From positions 66,770 through 122,919 of the forward strand of contig MU619302.1 of NCBI GenBank assembly GCA_025201805.1: DNA of 56,150 bases, given 5' to 3'. Positions 1-11,300 of the stretch are shown in pieces. The stretch comes from Parasitella parasitica. Taxonomy: Eukaryota; Mucoromycota; Mucoromycetes; Mucorales; Mucoraceae. Under the pieces are notes generated by a model. That model ran no database searches and was not told where the DNA came from. It saw only the letters and a program-made list of their open reading frames with translations. The stretch's first letter is position 1. Every line of letters starts with the position of its first letter. The position numbers and the translations under genes were made by a program.

Positions 1-227
1 CACCTCACTTAGGAAGATCAACTAGGCTAGGCAACGCAGACTAGAAGATTCCTTTGTCACTGAAGACGCAAAACAAGGAAATTTTTGATTTCGAAATTCT
101 GACGAAATAAATGAAAATTGGTGACGAATGAAAAGTTTCAGCGTGACCTCATGTCTCGGGGAAAAAACTCCCCTTTATGTCGTGAAAGAGATCGTTCATC
201 TTGAAAGTGCTGTAATCAACAAAAGAA
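1..227. other. Spacer upstream of the first gene
   Basis: AT-rich leader upstream of the ATG at 228. No coding signal and no clear promoter element seen. It presumably holds the 5' UTR and promoter of the next gene. Confidence 0.4.
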
Positions 228-2093
228 ATGCGCTACCCTGGTGAAGATGGTAATTTGTTATTCCATTCGATTAAGAGTGCGAACAAGACTCGAACGCGCT
301 TTGACTCACGCTTTTCTTTTTCTTTAGAACTACTTGAATTTGTGCTCAGGCTTAATAAGCGTGACATTGCAATCTGGTGTAGCCAAAACGAAAATCTTTG
401 CCCCTCAGACCAGTACAACGCTTGGAAAAAGCGGTTTACACTCAAGCTGCTTGATCACGGAAAGATTCACTTGATATGCGACAGGTAAGAACTAAAAACC
501 AATAAGCTAGTTCGCCAAACTTATAGAAGGCTCTCTAGTAAATTAAAGTACGAAAAAACAGTATGGGAAGACATTGCCAAATTGGCGGACTCGATAGTAA
601 GTGCATTGAATGAGGTTATGTTTACAGTATAGCAACAGTGACGTTCCTAATTATTATTATAGAGAGAAACAAAGCAAACTTTCGTAAATGAAGGCGTCAA
701 GACATTAGCGAAGGCGGCAAGTACAGCTTCAAAATGGGTCCAAGAAGCGTTTGAACTCGACGCAAATACCCCAAGTAATGAACAACGAAAAGAAGAGGGC
801 GATCAAGAGCAGGGAGATAAGCAAGAAAACGGAGATGAAGAAAAGGAGTTACAGGAACGCGATGAAGTAGAAGAAGTATGCGAAGAAACAACAGAAATGA
901 ACAACGAACAGCGGCTACACGTTTTAGCTTACAAGAAATTTGCGGGCGACAAGATAACGGACAGGGACGAACACATATGCCACTCGAGTTTTGGAGATAT
1001 GATGCCTGCCAAACAGGGTTTATTGAAAGCAGTTACTTCTCTTTTGAAAAAGCCTCTATTAAACGAATTCGAAGTGTGCGCTATAGAACTCTCACTGTCA
1101 AGCATCTTTAACAAAATTAACCCAGCAATTGAAGAAATTTTATACGAACAATTAAGCAATCAAGAAGGACCAACCTCAACCCCCCTCGAACTAAAGGGCA
1201 TCAGCGAAGTCACCCTTGGCTTAATGGAAGAAGTTATTGCAATCAAAGACGTTGACGAGATGCTGTCATTTATATATGAAAAAAAGAGTCAAATGGCCAA
1301 GCAAAAGAAGAGGTTATCGGAGGAGTTCATAATGCTCAATATCTTGGAAAGAGTTGTGGAGAACTTTAACCTTTGGGGCTCAAGCACAAACGATTCAGAA
1401 TTGACTTTCTATCGACGTTTTGCCGAGCTGTTGGATATTTTGTTCAATGGTACTGACGTGAAAATAGCCGATGGAGAAACAGGATCAAAGAGCAGCAAAA
1501 CCGCAATCGAGATCAACAAGGCTTTGTTCCACACCTCAGACACATCGTCAACTTACCCAAGGAAAATCGATCTACTTCTAAAGCTCAATGAATCTACCAC
1601 TGTTGAATTGTCGTCCAGTGAATGGAAGAAATCGTCTGTCAGCGAAGCCGTCATTTTCAAACAACAAACAAAGAACTTGAAAACTAACACATGCATTTTA
1701 TCCACACTACGTTCATTATACGGCAGCCAGTTTAAAGACGTCTTGGCAATGGATTGGATTGGGAATGTCGGGTACTTGTACAGGATAGAAAAAAGCGATC
1801 AAGTATTTGTAGCAAGTCAAATAGACAGTTTGATTATACCAGAAAATGTCGAAACGTTTGGTTTATTTAAAAACACCTTACAGAATCTATTCAAGCTGAA
1901 GTATTTCATGATAGACACAAGCGCTCTACTCAAGCAAGAATTGTGCAAGATCGAGATAAAGAAGAAGCTTAAGAATATTGCCAGAAATACCATATATATC
2001 AATAACAATAACGAATTCCCTTATGTGTTTATATCCCCTGCAAAAAAAAGAAAAGGCAGTAATGCTAGCGAACAAGACGATGAGAGCGAATAA
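228..2093 (+). CDS. Uncharacterised protein, possible PD-(D/E)XK-like core
   Basis: Three exons (228-484, 527-596, 663-2093) join in frame to give about 585 residues. The introns are 42 and 66 bp with GTAAG donors and TTATAG ends. The larger ATG-initiated frame at 897 is only the downstream part: the frame is open from the splice site at 663 and joins the upstream exons in phase. The middle (around residues 130-190) is an acidic, Lys/Glu/Gln-rich linker. The C-terminal half holds RKIDLLL followed about ten residues later by VELSSSEWKK and then a KQQTKNLKTN stretch. The order Asp - Glu-x-Ser/Lys - Gln resembles a PD-(D/E)XK nuclease fold, and from memory similar ELSSxEWK proteins occur as multi-copy families in Mucorales. 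The nuclease idea is inference; the gene structure is well supported. The extreme C-terminus is Lys/Arg and then Asp/Glu rich, possibly a nuclear signal. Confidence 0.7.
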
Positions 2094-3007
2094 GATGATG
2101 CTGACTTATTGGAGTGAAAAGATATATATATATGTTTAACGGGAAGAAATGTTGACTTTGTTGGTAAAAAGAATCTCGCATGGTCTACGAAAACAACAAT
2201 AAATACCCGTCCTTTGAATGTTACGTGTCTGTTTGATGAATGATGTTGTTCTAATTAAATAAATCATTAAAAGTGGGCTACTCAAAGCTCAGGTTGGATA
2301 ATAACACCTGCCTCTGCTGAGCTTTCATTTAGGGAGTGGGGAAAAACGTCAGCTGTATTTAAAAAGGCAATTGCTATCTATATGAGTTTTCTCTCAAATG
2401 CAGTACAATTGTTTATCACCAACCTTTGGCGCTTTGTTATTGTCCCTTGTAGTGTGTCAGGAAAATATGTCAAATATTACCAGTCTATAGAAGCAACTGC
2501 CAAGTAGAGTTGGCAAATTGTGTCAGACGCCGGCAAAAAAAACATTCAATCCTGTACATCATCAAGACTGAATTTTACGCTCTACTATTGTATACAGGTC
2601 GCGGCCGTATCTTAACTTTGACAGATGACTCTGTATACTCTGATTTTGCCGGTTTCCCCTTTGATATTATGGAGTATTATAATAATGAATGTACTGATAA
2701 TGGCGATTTGTTATTATACATGTCTGATTTACAGGTAACAGTAATTCTTCTTTTCATACATTCTTTCATTCTCCAATATTATAGTCCTGTATTTTCTGTT
2801 TAAAATAAAATCTTTCTTTTTCTAATCATCAAACAAACGAAGTATGAATAAATTGGGAAGGGCGGAATCTCAACCGTCAAACAAACTAGGTTTGTATAAG
2901 GTATCTGGAGCATAGCACTTGTTATGATACTGAATGGATGATTAATCAAGTAGTTCGTTAGATACACAATTTTTTCTAATTTTTTTATAGAGGAATGAAA
3001 AAGTACA
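2094..3007. other. Intergenic spacer, 0.9 kb
   Basis: Spacer between the first gene and the first transposon. An open frame of about 97 codons (2510-2803) begins at TTG, has no recognisable similarity and sits in AT-rich sequence. I do not call it a gene. Nothing else supported. Confidence 0.4.
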
Positions 3008-3040
3008 CAGTGGTTCCACTACCAATTTGAGGATTTTATA
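3008..3040 (+). repeat. Left terminal inverted repeat of the first Tc1/mariner element
   Basis: 33 bp inverted match to 4517-4549 with one mismatch. Confidence 0.9.
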
Positions 3041-3079
3041 AAAAAAACAGACTTTTAAAATTTGTTTATTGCAGTATAC

Positions 3080-4471
3080 TTAGATTGGGATGTGGTTTAA
3101 ACAGTTTACAAAATGGTCTTTTGAGTGCTGAATTATATTTTGGAGATGCTGGATAGGGACTTCATTTGCAGCATCAATAACTCTGTCTGGGAGTGTTTCT
3201 GCATCTTCAAGCTTGTGGCGCTTCATTTTGCCTTTTACCAATGCCCAGAACTGTTCAATTGGATTGAGCTCTGGTAAATAAGGAGGAAGATAAACGTACT
3301 TATAGTCCCGACCTCTTTCATAGATAATTTCTTCTATTTGTTTAGACGAATGGATCGGTGCATTGTCCATAATCAGATAAAAACCTTTCATTTGATCATG
3401 CTTGTCCATAATATCCAAGGTCTCCCTTAAGAATCTTAAATAATGACCGGCAGTTGTGTCTTTTGGCCCTTCTTCTCTAGAAGCTGCTTCAGGGCTTTTT
3501 CTCTTTTTGCCACCCTGGATCTTCCTTACCTTTGGCTGTTGCTTTGGTACACGAAGACTCAGGTTTACCACACCTACAGATGATATGGCGCCAATAATGG
3601 TATGTTTAGGTGCTTTTGTCGTAGGGGTGGTGACCACTGCCATTTGCCCTCTGGGAGCCCATGCTCAACTCGCTTTCATGTTGATATGGAAGCCAGCTTC
3701 ATCGATAAAAACGCAGTTTTTAGAAAAATCCAAATATGAATTACTCCATGCGACGACCCAATCGTAACGTTTTTGGATGGTATCTGAGCTTGTTCTTGCC
3801 TCGGATCAAAAAGTAGCTTTCTTAAAAGAGAGGTTACAATCGTCTCTCATAAACTCATGTACTCTTGATTTCTTGATCTCAAGACCAGCAAACTTGCTGG
3901 TAAGCATCTCAACAGCGTCTTGAATATAGGCACCTGGGTCATCATCGTAAAACTTAATTAAACATTGCTTATGCTCTTCCTGTAGCTATGATTTCGGCCT
4001 GTTTTGAATATTGGTTTTCATTTCAAGAGTAAAAGAGTCTGGATGCTTTTCCACCAGGCGCGAGCAGTACTTTCTTTGACGCCTGCTTAAAGAGCCGCAG
4101 CTCTAACCGAAAATAGGCACTGGACTTTGTACTGGTTTTGTGCCAGAACCATATGTCATATACTTAGTTAAGCGTTCTGCACTTATTTTCATAGCTGTTC
4201 CTATTTCTTCTTCGCTTTGTCCAATGTGTTTATCGTTGGTGGGAAACTTAGCGCTTTCTTTTAGGTAAGAATCAAGATTAACTAATTGCTTTAAAGCGTA
4301 AGGATCAGGCTTCTCATCAACAATGTCGATTGCTTCAGCTCCATTCTCGTCGTAAATATTTCCTTTGCCGTCTTCCTTTAAAAATACTAGCGATTTCATT
4401 TTTTTAGAAGGTGAAAAAATATCTGTGAAATTATATCTTACAAAGCCGTGAATTGAACTTCGAACAATCAC
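3080..4471 (-). pseudogene. Tc1/mariner transposase, inactivated
   Basis: Read from 4471 down to 3080. The N-terminal part (4471-4103) includes a segment (ESAKF..EEIGTAMKIS) that may be helix-turn-helix. It runs into stops and frame changes between about 4100 and 3740. VFIDEAGFHINMK (near 3690) holds the first catalytic Asp. An in-frame TGA follows shortly afterwards, just upstream of APRGQMAV. The rest is intact: LIMDNAPIH gives the second Asp and LPPYLPELNPIEQFW gives the third acidic residue, with spacing usual for DDE enzymes of this superfamily. The reading frame cannot produce a full transposase, so the copy is dead, although its terminal repeats are nearly identical and could still be mobilised in trans. 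Confidence 0.88.
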
Positions 4472-4516
4472 TGCAAATTTTTTTGTTAAACCCCCAATTT
4501 TTATTTTAAAAGTTCG

Positions 4517-4549
4517 TATAAAATCCTCAAATTGGCAGTGGAACCACTG
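4517..4549 (-). repeat. Right terminal inverted repeat of the first Tc1/mariner element
   Basis: Inverted partner of 3008-3040. It is followed directly by TA, the expected mariner target dinucleotide. Confidence 0.9.
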
Positions 4550-4759
4550 TATGTGCTAATACGAGAATATTAGTATAAAGGGGGTCACTATATCATAACG
4601 AAAATGCACAAACTTTGACAATGAATTACTTCAAAATTCAAAGCTACAAGGTATGATCTGGAGAAGAGATTTCCTCTCTGATTGATGATTAATTAATGGT
4701 TTATGTAATTGTAAATTTGAGGGGAGGGTAATAAGGATAAACAAGTAGATTTTTTTTTT

Positions 4760-6102
4760 TCACTCTGATGCAGGCTCGGTTTTTTGAGGTTGAGTAGACT
4801 CCTTGATGGCCATCAATTGCTTTGCGCGGAAAGTTTCATAATGGATCATGGCAGTGGTTTCAATCAAATCTTGCAAATGGGTACGAGTCAAAAAGTTGCG
4901 AAGGTGGATAAACTCAGAGTGCTCGGGGTCCTCAACATTGATAGCTCCCCAACGAGTTTTTCTTCCACGAACAGCCTTGCCGTCAATGACTACATTGCGT
5001 TCGGATCCCACAACAGCAAAAGGGATCAACTCCCAAATGCTCTCGTTCAGTGATTTCTCTTGCTCCTCATCTTCCTCACTTTCGTAAGGATATAATCGGA
5101 TGTTGTGGAATGAAAGTTCTGCCTTGATCTACATGAAATAGTGAGAATACTGTTACCAAGCTCTGCTGGCGGACACCTACTCTTTGCTTAAAGGCATCAC
5201 GTTCCTCAGATGTAAGTGAATCAGACTTTGCAATGACAGGGACAACATTAACAACTTCAGAGAGCTTCTTGAGTACGACAATATCGATTGGTTTAAGACT
5301 AATTCTTCTGTTAATGCACAGATTCTCTCCCTCTTTTTCGTGAATCAATTCAAATCCAGACTTACGAGTGACCAGAAGGAGTGATAAAGAAAAGACAACA
5401 ATGAACGCGAGTGTCGACTATATAACGCTCACGTCTAGCTGTCAATTCCTTGCGAAGATAGGCAGAATGCTGATCCTTGATGTATTTGATAATGGGCTCC
5501 CAGCTAATAATTTTCTTTTAGCGAAAAGCGCATCCGTTTAATATGTGCATGTGCAAACTGTACCAGTTGTCGTTGTTTACTTGATCACCATAGCCAGGTG
5601 TATCGACAATATTGAGTCTTAACCGAACTCCATTTTCCTCGATAGCTACACAAGTGTAAAAATCAGTGGGAATCAGCAGCAGCAGCCAACGCAATACATA
5701 CTGTGGGATACAGCCTCAATCTCGGTGGTTTGGCGAGAGGATTCAGATGCCTCCAGTCTGCCCTTACTCTCAATCAAATGCGATGCAAAAATGGTATTTA
5801 CGAGTGTAGATTTACCAAGACCAGATTGACCTATTACTGCGTTAACTTACCATCTCATCGCTGCAAACAATTCCTACTCACCAACTACCATCACATTGAA
5901 TTGGAATCCTTTCTTTAACAGCTTTTTTTCGATTTGCTGAGTAATAGTATCGAAACCTACATAGCTGTTTAAAATAGTCTATGTCGAAGCAGTTGGTATT
6001 TTGGAAAAAAAAAAAAGTTGTGTACATATCCTTAGTATTTACCTGGGGAACTACATGGGGAAGCTGTTCTGAAGAAGGCGATGAAACTGCAGAGACTGAC
6101 AT
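4760..6102 (-). CDS. CDC10: Septin, Cdc10 subfamily
   Basis: GTP-binding septin that assembles with other septins into filaments at the cortex, septa and branch points. Seven exons on the minus strand starting with MSVSAVSSPS at 6102 give about 334 residues, close to yeast Cdc10 (322). The order of motifs is diagnostic: YVGFDTITQQIEKKLLKKG, P-loop GQSGLGKST, switch DTPGYGD, the septin-specific YLRKELTARRERYI, ISLKPIDI, AKSD (G4), then IPFAVVGSE and RGRKTRWGAINVE of the septin unique element, ending shortly after HLQDLIETTAMIHYE. There is no C-terminal coiled coil, as in Cdc10-type septins. The first intron appears to use a non-canonical GTACAC donor (exon 1 6102-6026). G4 is AKSD, as in many septins (yeast Cdc10 has GKSD). 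Subfamily assignment is firm; individual exon edges less so. Confidence 0.94.
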
Positions 6103-8090
6103 TAGTATTTTCGTATAAAGAAAGGTGGGGAAAACGTAAAAGAGAACGAAAAGGGACCAAGTTCATCGGGGCCTTCTTGAGGTACCAAAACCGAATAAGG
6201 GGTAACACAAATAAGAATCCACACGTGTATATCTTTTAAATCCATGTATGAGACACCTGTGTAAATTCCTATTAAAGGACTCAAAGTTGTATATTCTGAT
6301 CCTTACGGTTGCTGTGAAAAAAAAAAAGAGGAAACTTCAATGTGAATGACTTTCGTTTGAACTCGATGACAGCTATGTCAATAAACACATTCGTAAGCTA
6401 CGCGCTAAACATTACACTTGCTTTTCAGCTACTGCCTTGTATCAGCATACGAAGTGTCTTGATTTCCACACACACATTCAGCAAAACAAAGAATTTCGAT
6501 ATAGATGGCACTTTCTACATATCATCGGTATCCCAATCTACATCAGGCTAACTTTTGTGTTTCTCTGTGTGCTCAAGCAGAAATGCATCCAGACTATTCT
6601 TGGTCGAATTTCGATTTAGGCTGTGCACTATTTGAGAGGTCAGAATAATGGAACTTCAATAAGTGTATCTTTTTTCCATATCGTTTATTAGATACAAACC
6701 AGAGTTAACATGTATGAATAAGCTCTTAACTATGTAATTCACTGATACTTCAAATAGAGAATAGGTCATAATATATGCAATATGCAAATGCAGGAGAAAA
6801 AAAAACCCACTTGGAAACATGTATACTACATCTCTTCACTCAAAATACATTTTTTCAAGGAAATATAATTTTTAAGCAATTTAGAAGAAATGTGCATTAT
6901 ATTTGCAGAGATTTTGTCTCAAATTTGCTATTTATTAACAACACTAAAAACTATCACTTGTGATGAAATGACATGATGTATGCACAAAAAAAATTTATAC
7001 TCTAGATTTTAAAAAAGGAATCGCATTGATCATTTGAAGTCTCTTATGTTCAAAAAAGCTAGAAATGCTATTCATAATGTTATAGTATTCATTGATATTC
7101 TTTATGCAATAAACAGACTTCAATTTTTGGATCAGTTTTCAGGGGTAAAATGCAAAACTTTTGCATGACGATGATGAATTTAGGGCCTTTTATGCAAAAG
7201 GTTTTTGTTTTATTTTAGACAAAACGAGATGATCATATAATTTATTATATACAAATATATGCAAATAATCAAGCATATTTTATTGAATCAAGGCCATTCA
7301 GATGATGGCAAGATTTTTTTTTCTTGACTGGAGGGGCCTTAGCTTGCCAACACATTTTTTTTCTTGAAAAAAAATCTGTGCTACAAGATTTACGATGTTT
7401 ATATGCAAATTTTAAGGATGTATGTATACATAGTCGGTATGACATGAAAGAAGAAATATCCTGAAAAAGAAAAGAAATTAACGACATTAGGAACTTTTCA
7501 AAATGTTGAAGTGCTGTTAATCAATATGAGATTTTGACCATTTGGAAGTATCTAAATCACACCATACAATTGCTCTAAGGACAAATTAGTATACTGATAC
7601 ACTAAGAGGTATCTGATATTTAATATAGTAATATAAAGAAGGTACCAATAAGTGTTCATTTGCTTGGTTTACCTAGTTTACATTGTGTGTTTTCTATAAA
7701 TCCCTACTTTTCTTGTAAAAAAAAAAAAAAAAGAAAAAAAGAACTAGTAGTCAATGTAGAACTTATCTGGTTATTACACAAGATCATCAATCAGAATTGT
7801 AGAAATCTGTTCTTGTATCCACTTTACGGAAAGAATCCGTCATATATTTATGGTGAAAAAGAAAAAAATTATGTCTACAACATTGAATGACATGATTTCA
7901 AACAACTGCCAAGTCTAATTTTATTGTTTTTAGCAAAGTCTTTGTAAAAGTCTTTGTTTAAGTAGCTAATACCTAAATTTGAAGCAAAAATTGCGTTTTA
8001 CATCATAAAACTAAATGATGAGGCACTTTCTTTGGTAACTTACCTAGAAACATTATCATATTCATAGAGTCAGTGCAAACTGATGTATAG
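6103..8090. other. AT-rich intergenic spacer, 2.0 kb
   Basis: No gene recognised on either strand. Short open frames here are uninformative and rich in Phe/Ile/Lys from AT bias. The stretch 6.77-7.5 kb is unusually rich in ATGCAAA-type motifs and contains a perfect inverted repeat at 7150-7166. A poly-A block lies at about 7718-7740. Confidence 0.5.
7150..7166. repeat. Perfect 8+1+8 inverted repeat, ATGCAAAA-C-TTTTGCAT
   Basis: Seen directly in the sequence. Several further ATGCAAA or TATGCAA copies lie within about 350 bp on each side. Could be a transcription-factor site or chance in AT-rich DNA. Confidence 0.5.
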
Positions 8091-8263
8091 TGAGAACGGT
8101 AAATGTTGTCACTTTGAAGTAATTAGATAAATTAACGCCACTAGCTCAAAAATGAATGTCCCTGTATGTCCAGAAATTTTGTCCTTTGGAAATACAGTAA
8201 AGGCAACGCCAAAGGGCAACGCCAAAGGGCAACGCCAAAGGGCGGCTGAAAAAAAAAAATCTT
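8091..8263 (+). repeat. Left inverted terminal repeat of the DIRS-like element
   Basis: From TGAGAACGGTAAAT to the poly-A before CTTA it matches the reverse complement of 11301-11470 with scattered substitutions. Similarity is strongest from ATGAATGTCC to the 13-bp array. The outermost 40 bp are more diverged, so the true outer edge is uncertain by tens of bases. Confidence 0.85.
8201..8246 (+). repeat. Tandem 13-bp array, unit GGCAACGCCAAAG, three copies
   Basis: Three near-perfect head-to-tail copies in the left inverted repeat, followed by GGCGG. The right repeat carries two copies in the opposite orientation (about 11318-11348). The unit contains the small palindrome GGC-AAC-GCC. Copy number differs between the two ends, so the array has changed since the ends were last copied from one template. 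Confidence 0.85.
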
Positions 8264-8419
8264 AAAGAGTGTTTTTTTACAACCCAATGTGTGGCAAAAT
8301 ACACTAGGCACAATGCCAATGAGCGACTGCCTGTCGTGCCCTCCAGTGTAGTAAATGCTCTCTGCGCCACGCTTTATTTTTAATGTAAATATGAAGCCGC
8401 GCTTCGTGGAGTCAAGTAA

Positions 8420-10935
8420 CAAATAATATCAATACTGAACCTGAAATTAATAACAGTAATAATTATGTAGATCAACAAGCTATCTACACCAGAGAGGACA
8501 TGGCCAACATTCTCAGGGAATTCGAGAGAAGAGAGAAGAGCAGCGAGAAAATTCATATCGCTGGCAACCTTTACCAGAGGCCATCAGAGAAAATTTAGAC
8601 TCATCATCAGCCGTTTATTTTAAAGAAGATCTTGGACGGTACAAGCGATAGATCCCGAAATACAATCATAAAGACTGGACAAGAAATGAACAAATCAACA
8701 AGGAATTTGTTCCAGAACTTGAAAGATGGAGAGTAAATACGTTCCAAGTTGTTAACACTATCTACAAACAGGCCGAACGAAAGCGATTGCAAGCAGCAGC
8801 AAAAACATTTAACAGCAAACAACAATTATGCGGTTCCAGAAGACGAGATACTACCAGGCAGAAGACTCACAAGCTTCTACAACGACTGGACGAAAATAAC
8901 GTCGCATCCTTGGCCATTAAAAATAGTCAAGGAGGGATACCAAATCCAATTCCAAACAGACTTGGTGCCATGGAGATCGTATACCCATCCTACCAACAAG
9001 GAGGAGCAATGGGAGACGGATTTGGCGGTGCAAAAGTTCCTGGACGCCGGGATTATCGAGAAGAGCCCAAATCCAATCAATTTTTGTCAAAGTTTTTTTA
9101 CCATCCAGGAACCGACTCATTCTGGACTTCAGAAAGTTGAACCAGTTCATTCAAGTTCAGCATTTCAAGATGGAGGGCGTGCCAGCATTGCGGGAGATTC
9201 TAGAGAAACGTCAAATTAGACCTAAAAGACGCATACACCGTCGTATTCATCCACTCAAGCTCAAGGCCATGTTTGGCATTCGAAAATCAAGGTACAACAT
9301 ACCAATGCAAGGCCCTGAGCTTCGGTTTAAAATATAGCGCCGAGAATCTTCACAAAACTACTGAAATACGCACTGGAACCGTTGCGCCGCCAAGGTATCC
9401 GTTTGGTCTATCTTTTGGACAATGTCTGCATAATGGATCAAGACGTCACAAGACTACAGCGAACGATGCACAGGGTAATTTCGCATTTGGCGACTCTGGG
9501 GTTTCTTATAAACAAGAACAAGAGTGTACTCACTCCTCTGCAGACATTGGACTACCTAGGGTTCCACTTCAACGCCTAAAAAATGAATATCAAAGTGCCG
9601 GACAGCAAGATAAAGAATCTCAAGTTGAGACTAAAGCTGACGCAAAAACCGGTACCAAGATCATGCCGTCGGATGGCAAGCGTGATGGGGAAGATGATAG
9701 CCATGATTTCAGCAGTAGGCGAAGCCTTACTACATATACGCTGCCTCTAGATAAATCTGGCCAAATCACTGGTACAGAGTCGAAACAATTGGGAAGCCCC
9801 GTTTTGTTGGTCATCCCAGGCACGGGAAGAAATCCTTTGGTGGTTACAATCCATAACTCACAAGAACGGGTTACCGATCAGGAAGCTACGGTTGTCGACG
9901 CCAGCGATAATAATACACACCGGCAGTTCGGACACGGGTTGGGGTGTGGCATCCCCCTGGATCAAGACGTACGGGTTTTGGACTCAAGAAGAAAAGAAAT
10001 TCTCTATCATCGTAAGAGAACTGAAGGCCATTTATTTTGCGCTGCAGCTCCATGGCCAAAAATTCCAAAACAAGACCCTGCAGATATTCACGGACAACCG
10101 GACATCCATCAAATACACGACCAAGGCAGGCGGTACTGCCTCACCAATTCTCCAGGAAACTGCAGTGAAGATTCAGGAGATATGCAACTAATTCAACCTG
10201 ACGGTCATATACCAACACATCCAGGGAGTGAAGAATGTGGAAGCGGACCAGTTATCCAGGAAGGCCATTCCGTTGTACGAACAACATCTCCCGCAGTGGA
10301 TCTTCAAGGACCTACAGCAGTATTGGGGACCGATCAAGCTAGATGTATTCGCCACACGCGAGAACAGAAAAGTCAAGAGGCACTACAGTTAACTACCGGA
10401 TCCGGAAGCAATGGACGTAGATGCTCTATAGCAAAAGTGGCCGAAAGAGGGCGTCTATTGTTACCCACCATGGAAACTAATTCCTCGGGCCTTACAGCTG
10501 ATAAAAGCACAGCGACTGAAGAAGGCAGTGCTAGTGACCCCATATGGCCAACTCAGTTTTGGTATCTAATAATTTTGCAAATGAGAAGGTTAGCACCTCC
10601 AATACATTATCACCACAAGTCTCTGAATTTGGTCGCTTGGATGTTATTCGAAAGGCACGAGGGAATCAAGGCCTAAACCCTGACGAAACTGCTTATGTAG
10701 ACGAGTGTATTCGAGAGAGTACAGCCAAGGCTTATGATAATACTTGGAAGTGGATTGTTGCGAATATGATGTAAATCAACTGCTTCGATTTTTCATTCAA
10801 CAAAAGGACTATAGCAACCAACATTTGAACGCGATACGTTCTTCGATTGCTTCCGTATTCAAGTATGTGCATCCCCACAAACCGGTAATAGCTTCCAACG
10901 TACGAATCCAAGATTTTTTACGCCACAGCAATTAA
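8420..10935 (+). pseudogene. DIRS-like polyprotein remnants: gag, RT, RNase H, recombinase N-terminus
   Basis: Pieces read in shifting frames. 8424-8600: gag-like, ending in a stop after NLYQRPSEKI. 8900-9580: reverse transcriptase, with a GYQIQF segment, FLDAGIIEKS, LKDAYTVVF, ALSFGLKYSA, and the catalytic box as YLLDN where YLDD is expected, then LDYLGFHF. 9890-10200: RNase H, with HTGSSDTGWGV, a conserved Glu in VRELKAIYFAL, and FTDN. 10200-10560: VKNVEADQLSR and the DVFATREN...WPKEGVY..PPWK linker typical of DIRS elements. 10640-10935: ESTAKAYDNTWK and HLNAIRSSIASVFKY, the core-binding half of a tyrosine recombinase, ending in stops. At least four frame changes are needed, so this is a fossil. 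Confidence 0.82.
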
Positions 10936-11295
10936 ATTTGATAATGAATTGGATACCAGTAATACTACCGATGATAATAAAACATCAGTACTACTACCAA
11001 TGCCAATAGCAACGACACTATTACCAGCAATCCCAGCGATACAGCAAATATTTCTGATGATGGATTGGGTGCCGATACTACTACCGATGTTAATACCAAC
11101 TACAATACTACTACCAATGCTAGTCCCACTAATGATGACTTGGATATTAATAATGAGAACGCAAACCTCAAATCAACAAGAACGCTAAAAAGAAAAGTAC
11201 AGGAAATGGAAGGAATATCAGAGGAAACTTTTGTAATCATACTAGCCTCTACCACACCTAAAGATTTGCATCTGGTAATTTCTAATAAAAATTAA
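10936..11295 (+). pseudogene. Low-complexity Asn/Thr/Asp-rich tail frame inside the DIRS-like element
   Basis: An open frame (part from 11065 to 11295) reads Thr/Asn/Asp-rich repeats and then KSTRTLKRKVQEMEGIS and a short hydrophobic end, stopping 6 bp before the right inverted repeat. It occupies the place where the recombinase catalytic domain should be. It may be a replaced 3' end, a gag-like fragment or noise. Unrecognised. Confidence 0.35.
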
Positions 11296-11300
11296 AACAC

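Larger units (their letters stand above)
3008..4549 (-). mobile_element. Degenerate Tc1/mariner-type DNA transposon
   Basis: A 1.54 kb element bounded by terminal inverted repeats that begin CAGTGGTTCC (3008-3040 and 4517-4549, 32 of 33 positions identical). The right flank has the TA expected of a mariner-type target duplication. The left flank has CA at that position, preceded by TA two bases out, so the left duplication looks mutated. The interior carries a broken transposase on the minus strand. Length, TA target and a DDE transposase with an LPPYLPELNPIE block fit the IS630-Tc1-mariner superfamily. Confidence 0.9.

Noticed and set aside
2510-2803. Open frame of about 97 codons in the first spacer
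   Set aside because: Starts at TTG, has no recognisable motif and sits in AT-rich spacer. Could be an exon, but nothing supports a partner exon.
8201-8246. Possible CRISPR-like short repeats
   Set aside because: Units are contiguous 13-bp copies with no spacers and occur in both inverted ends of a retroelement.
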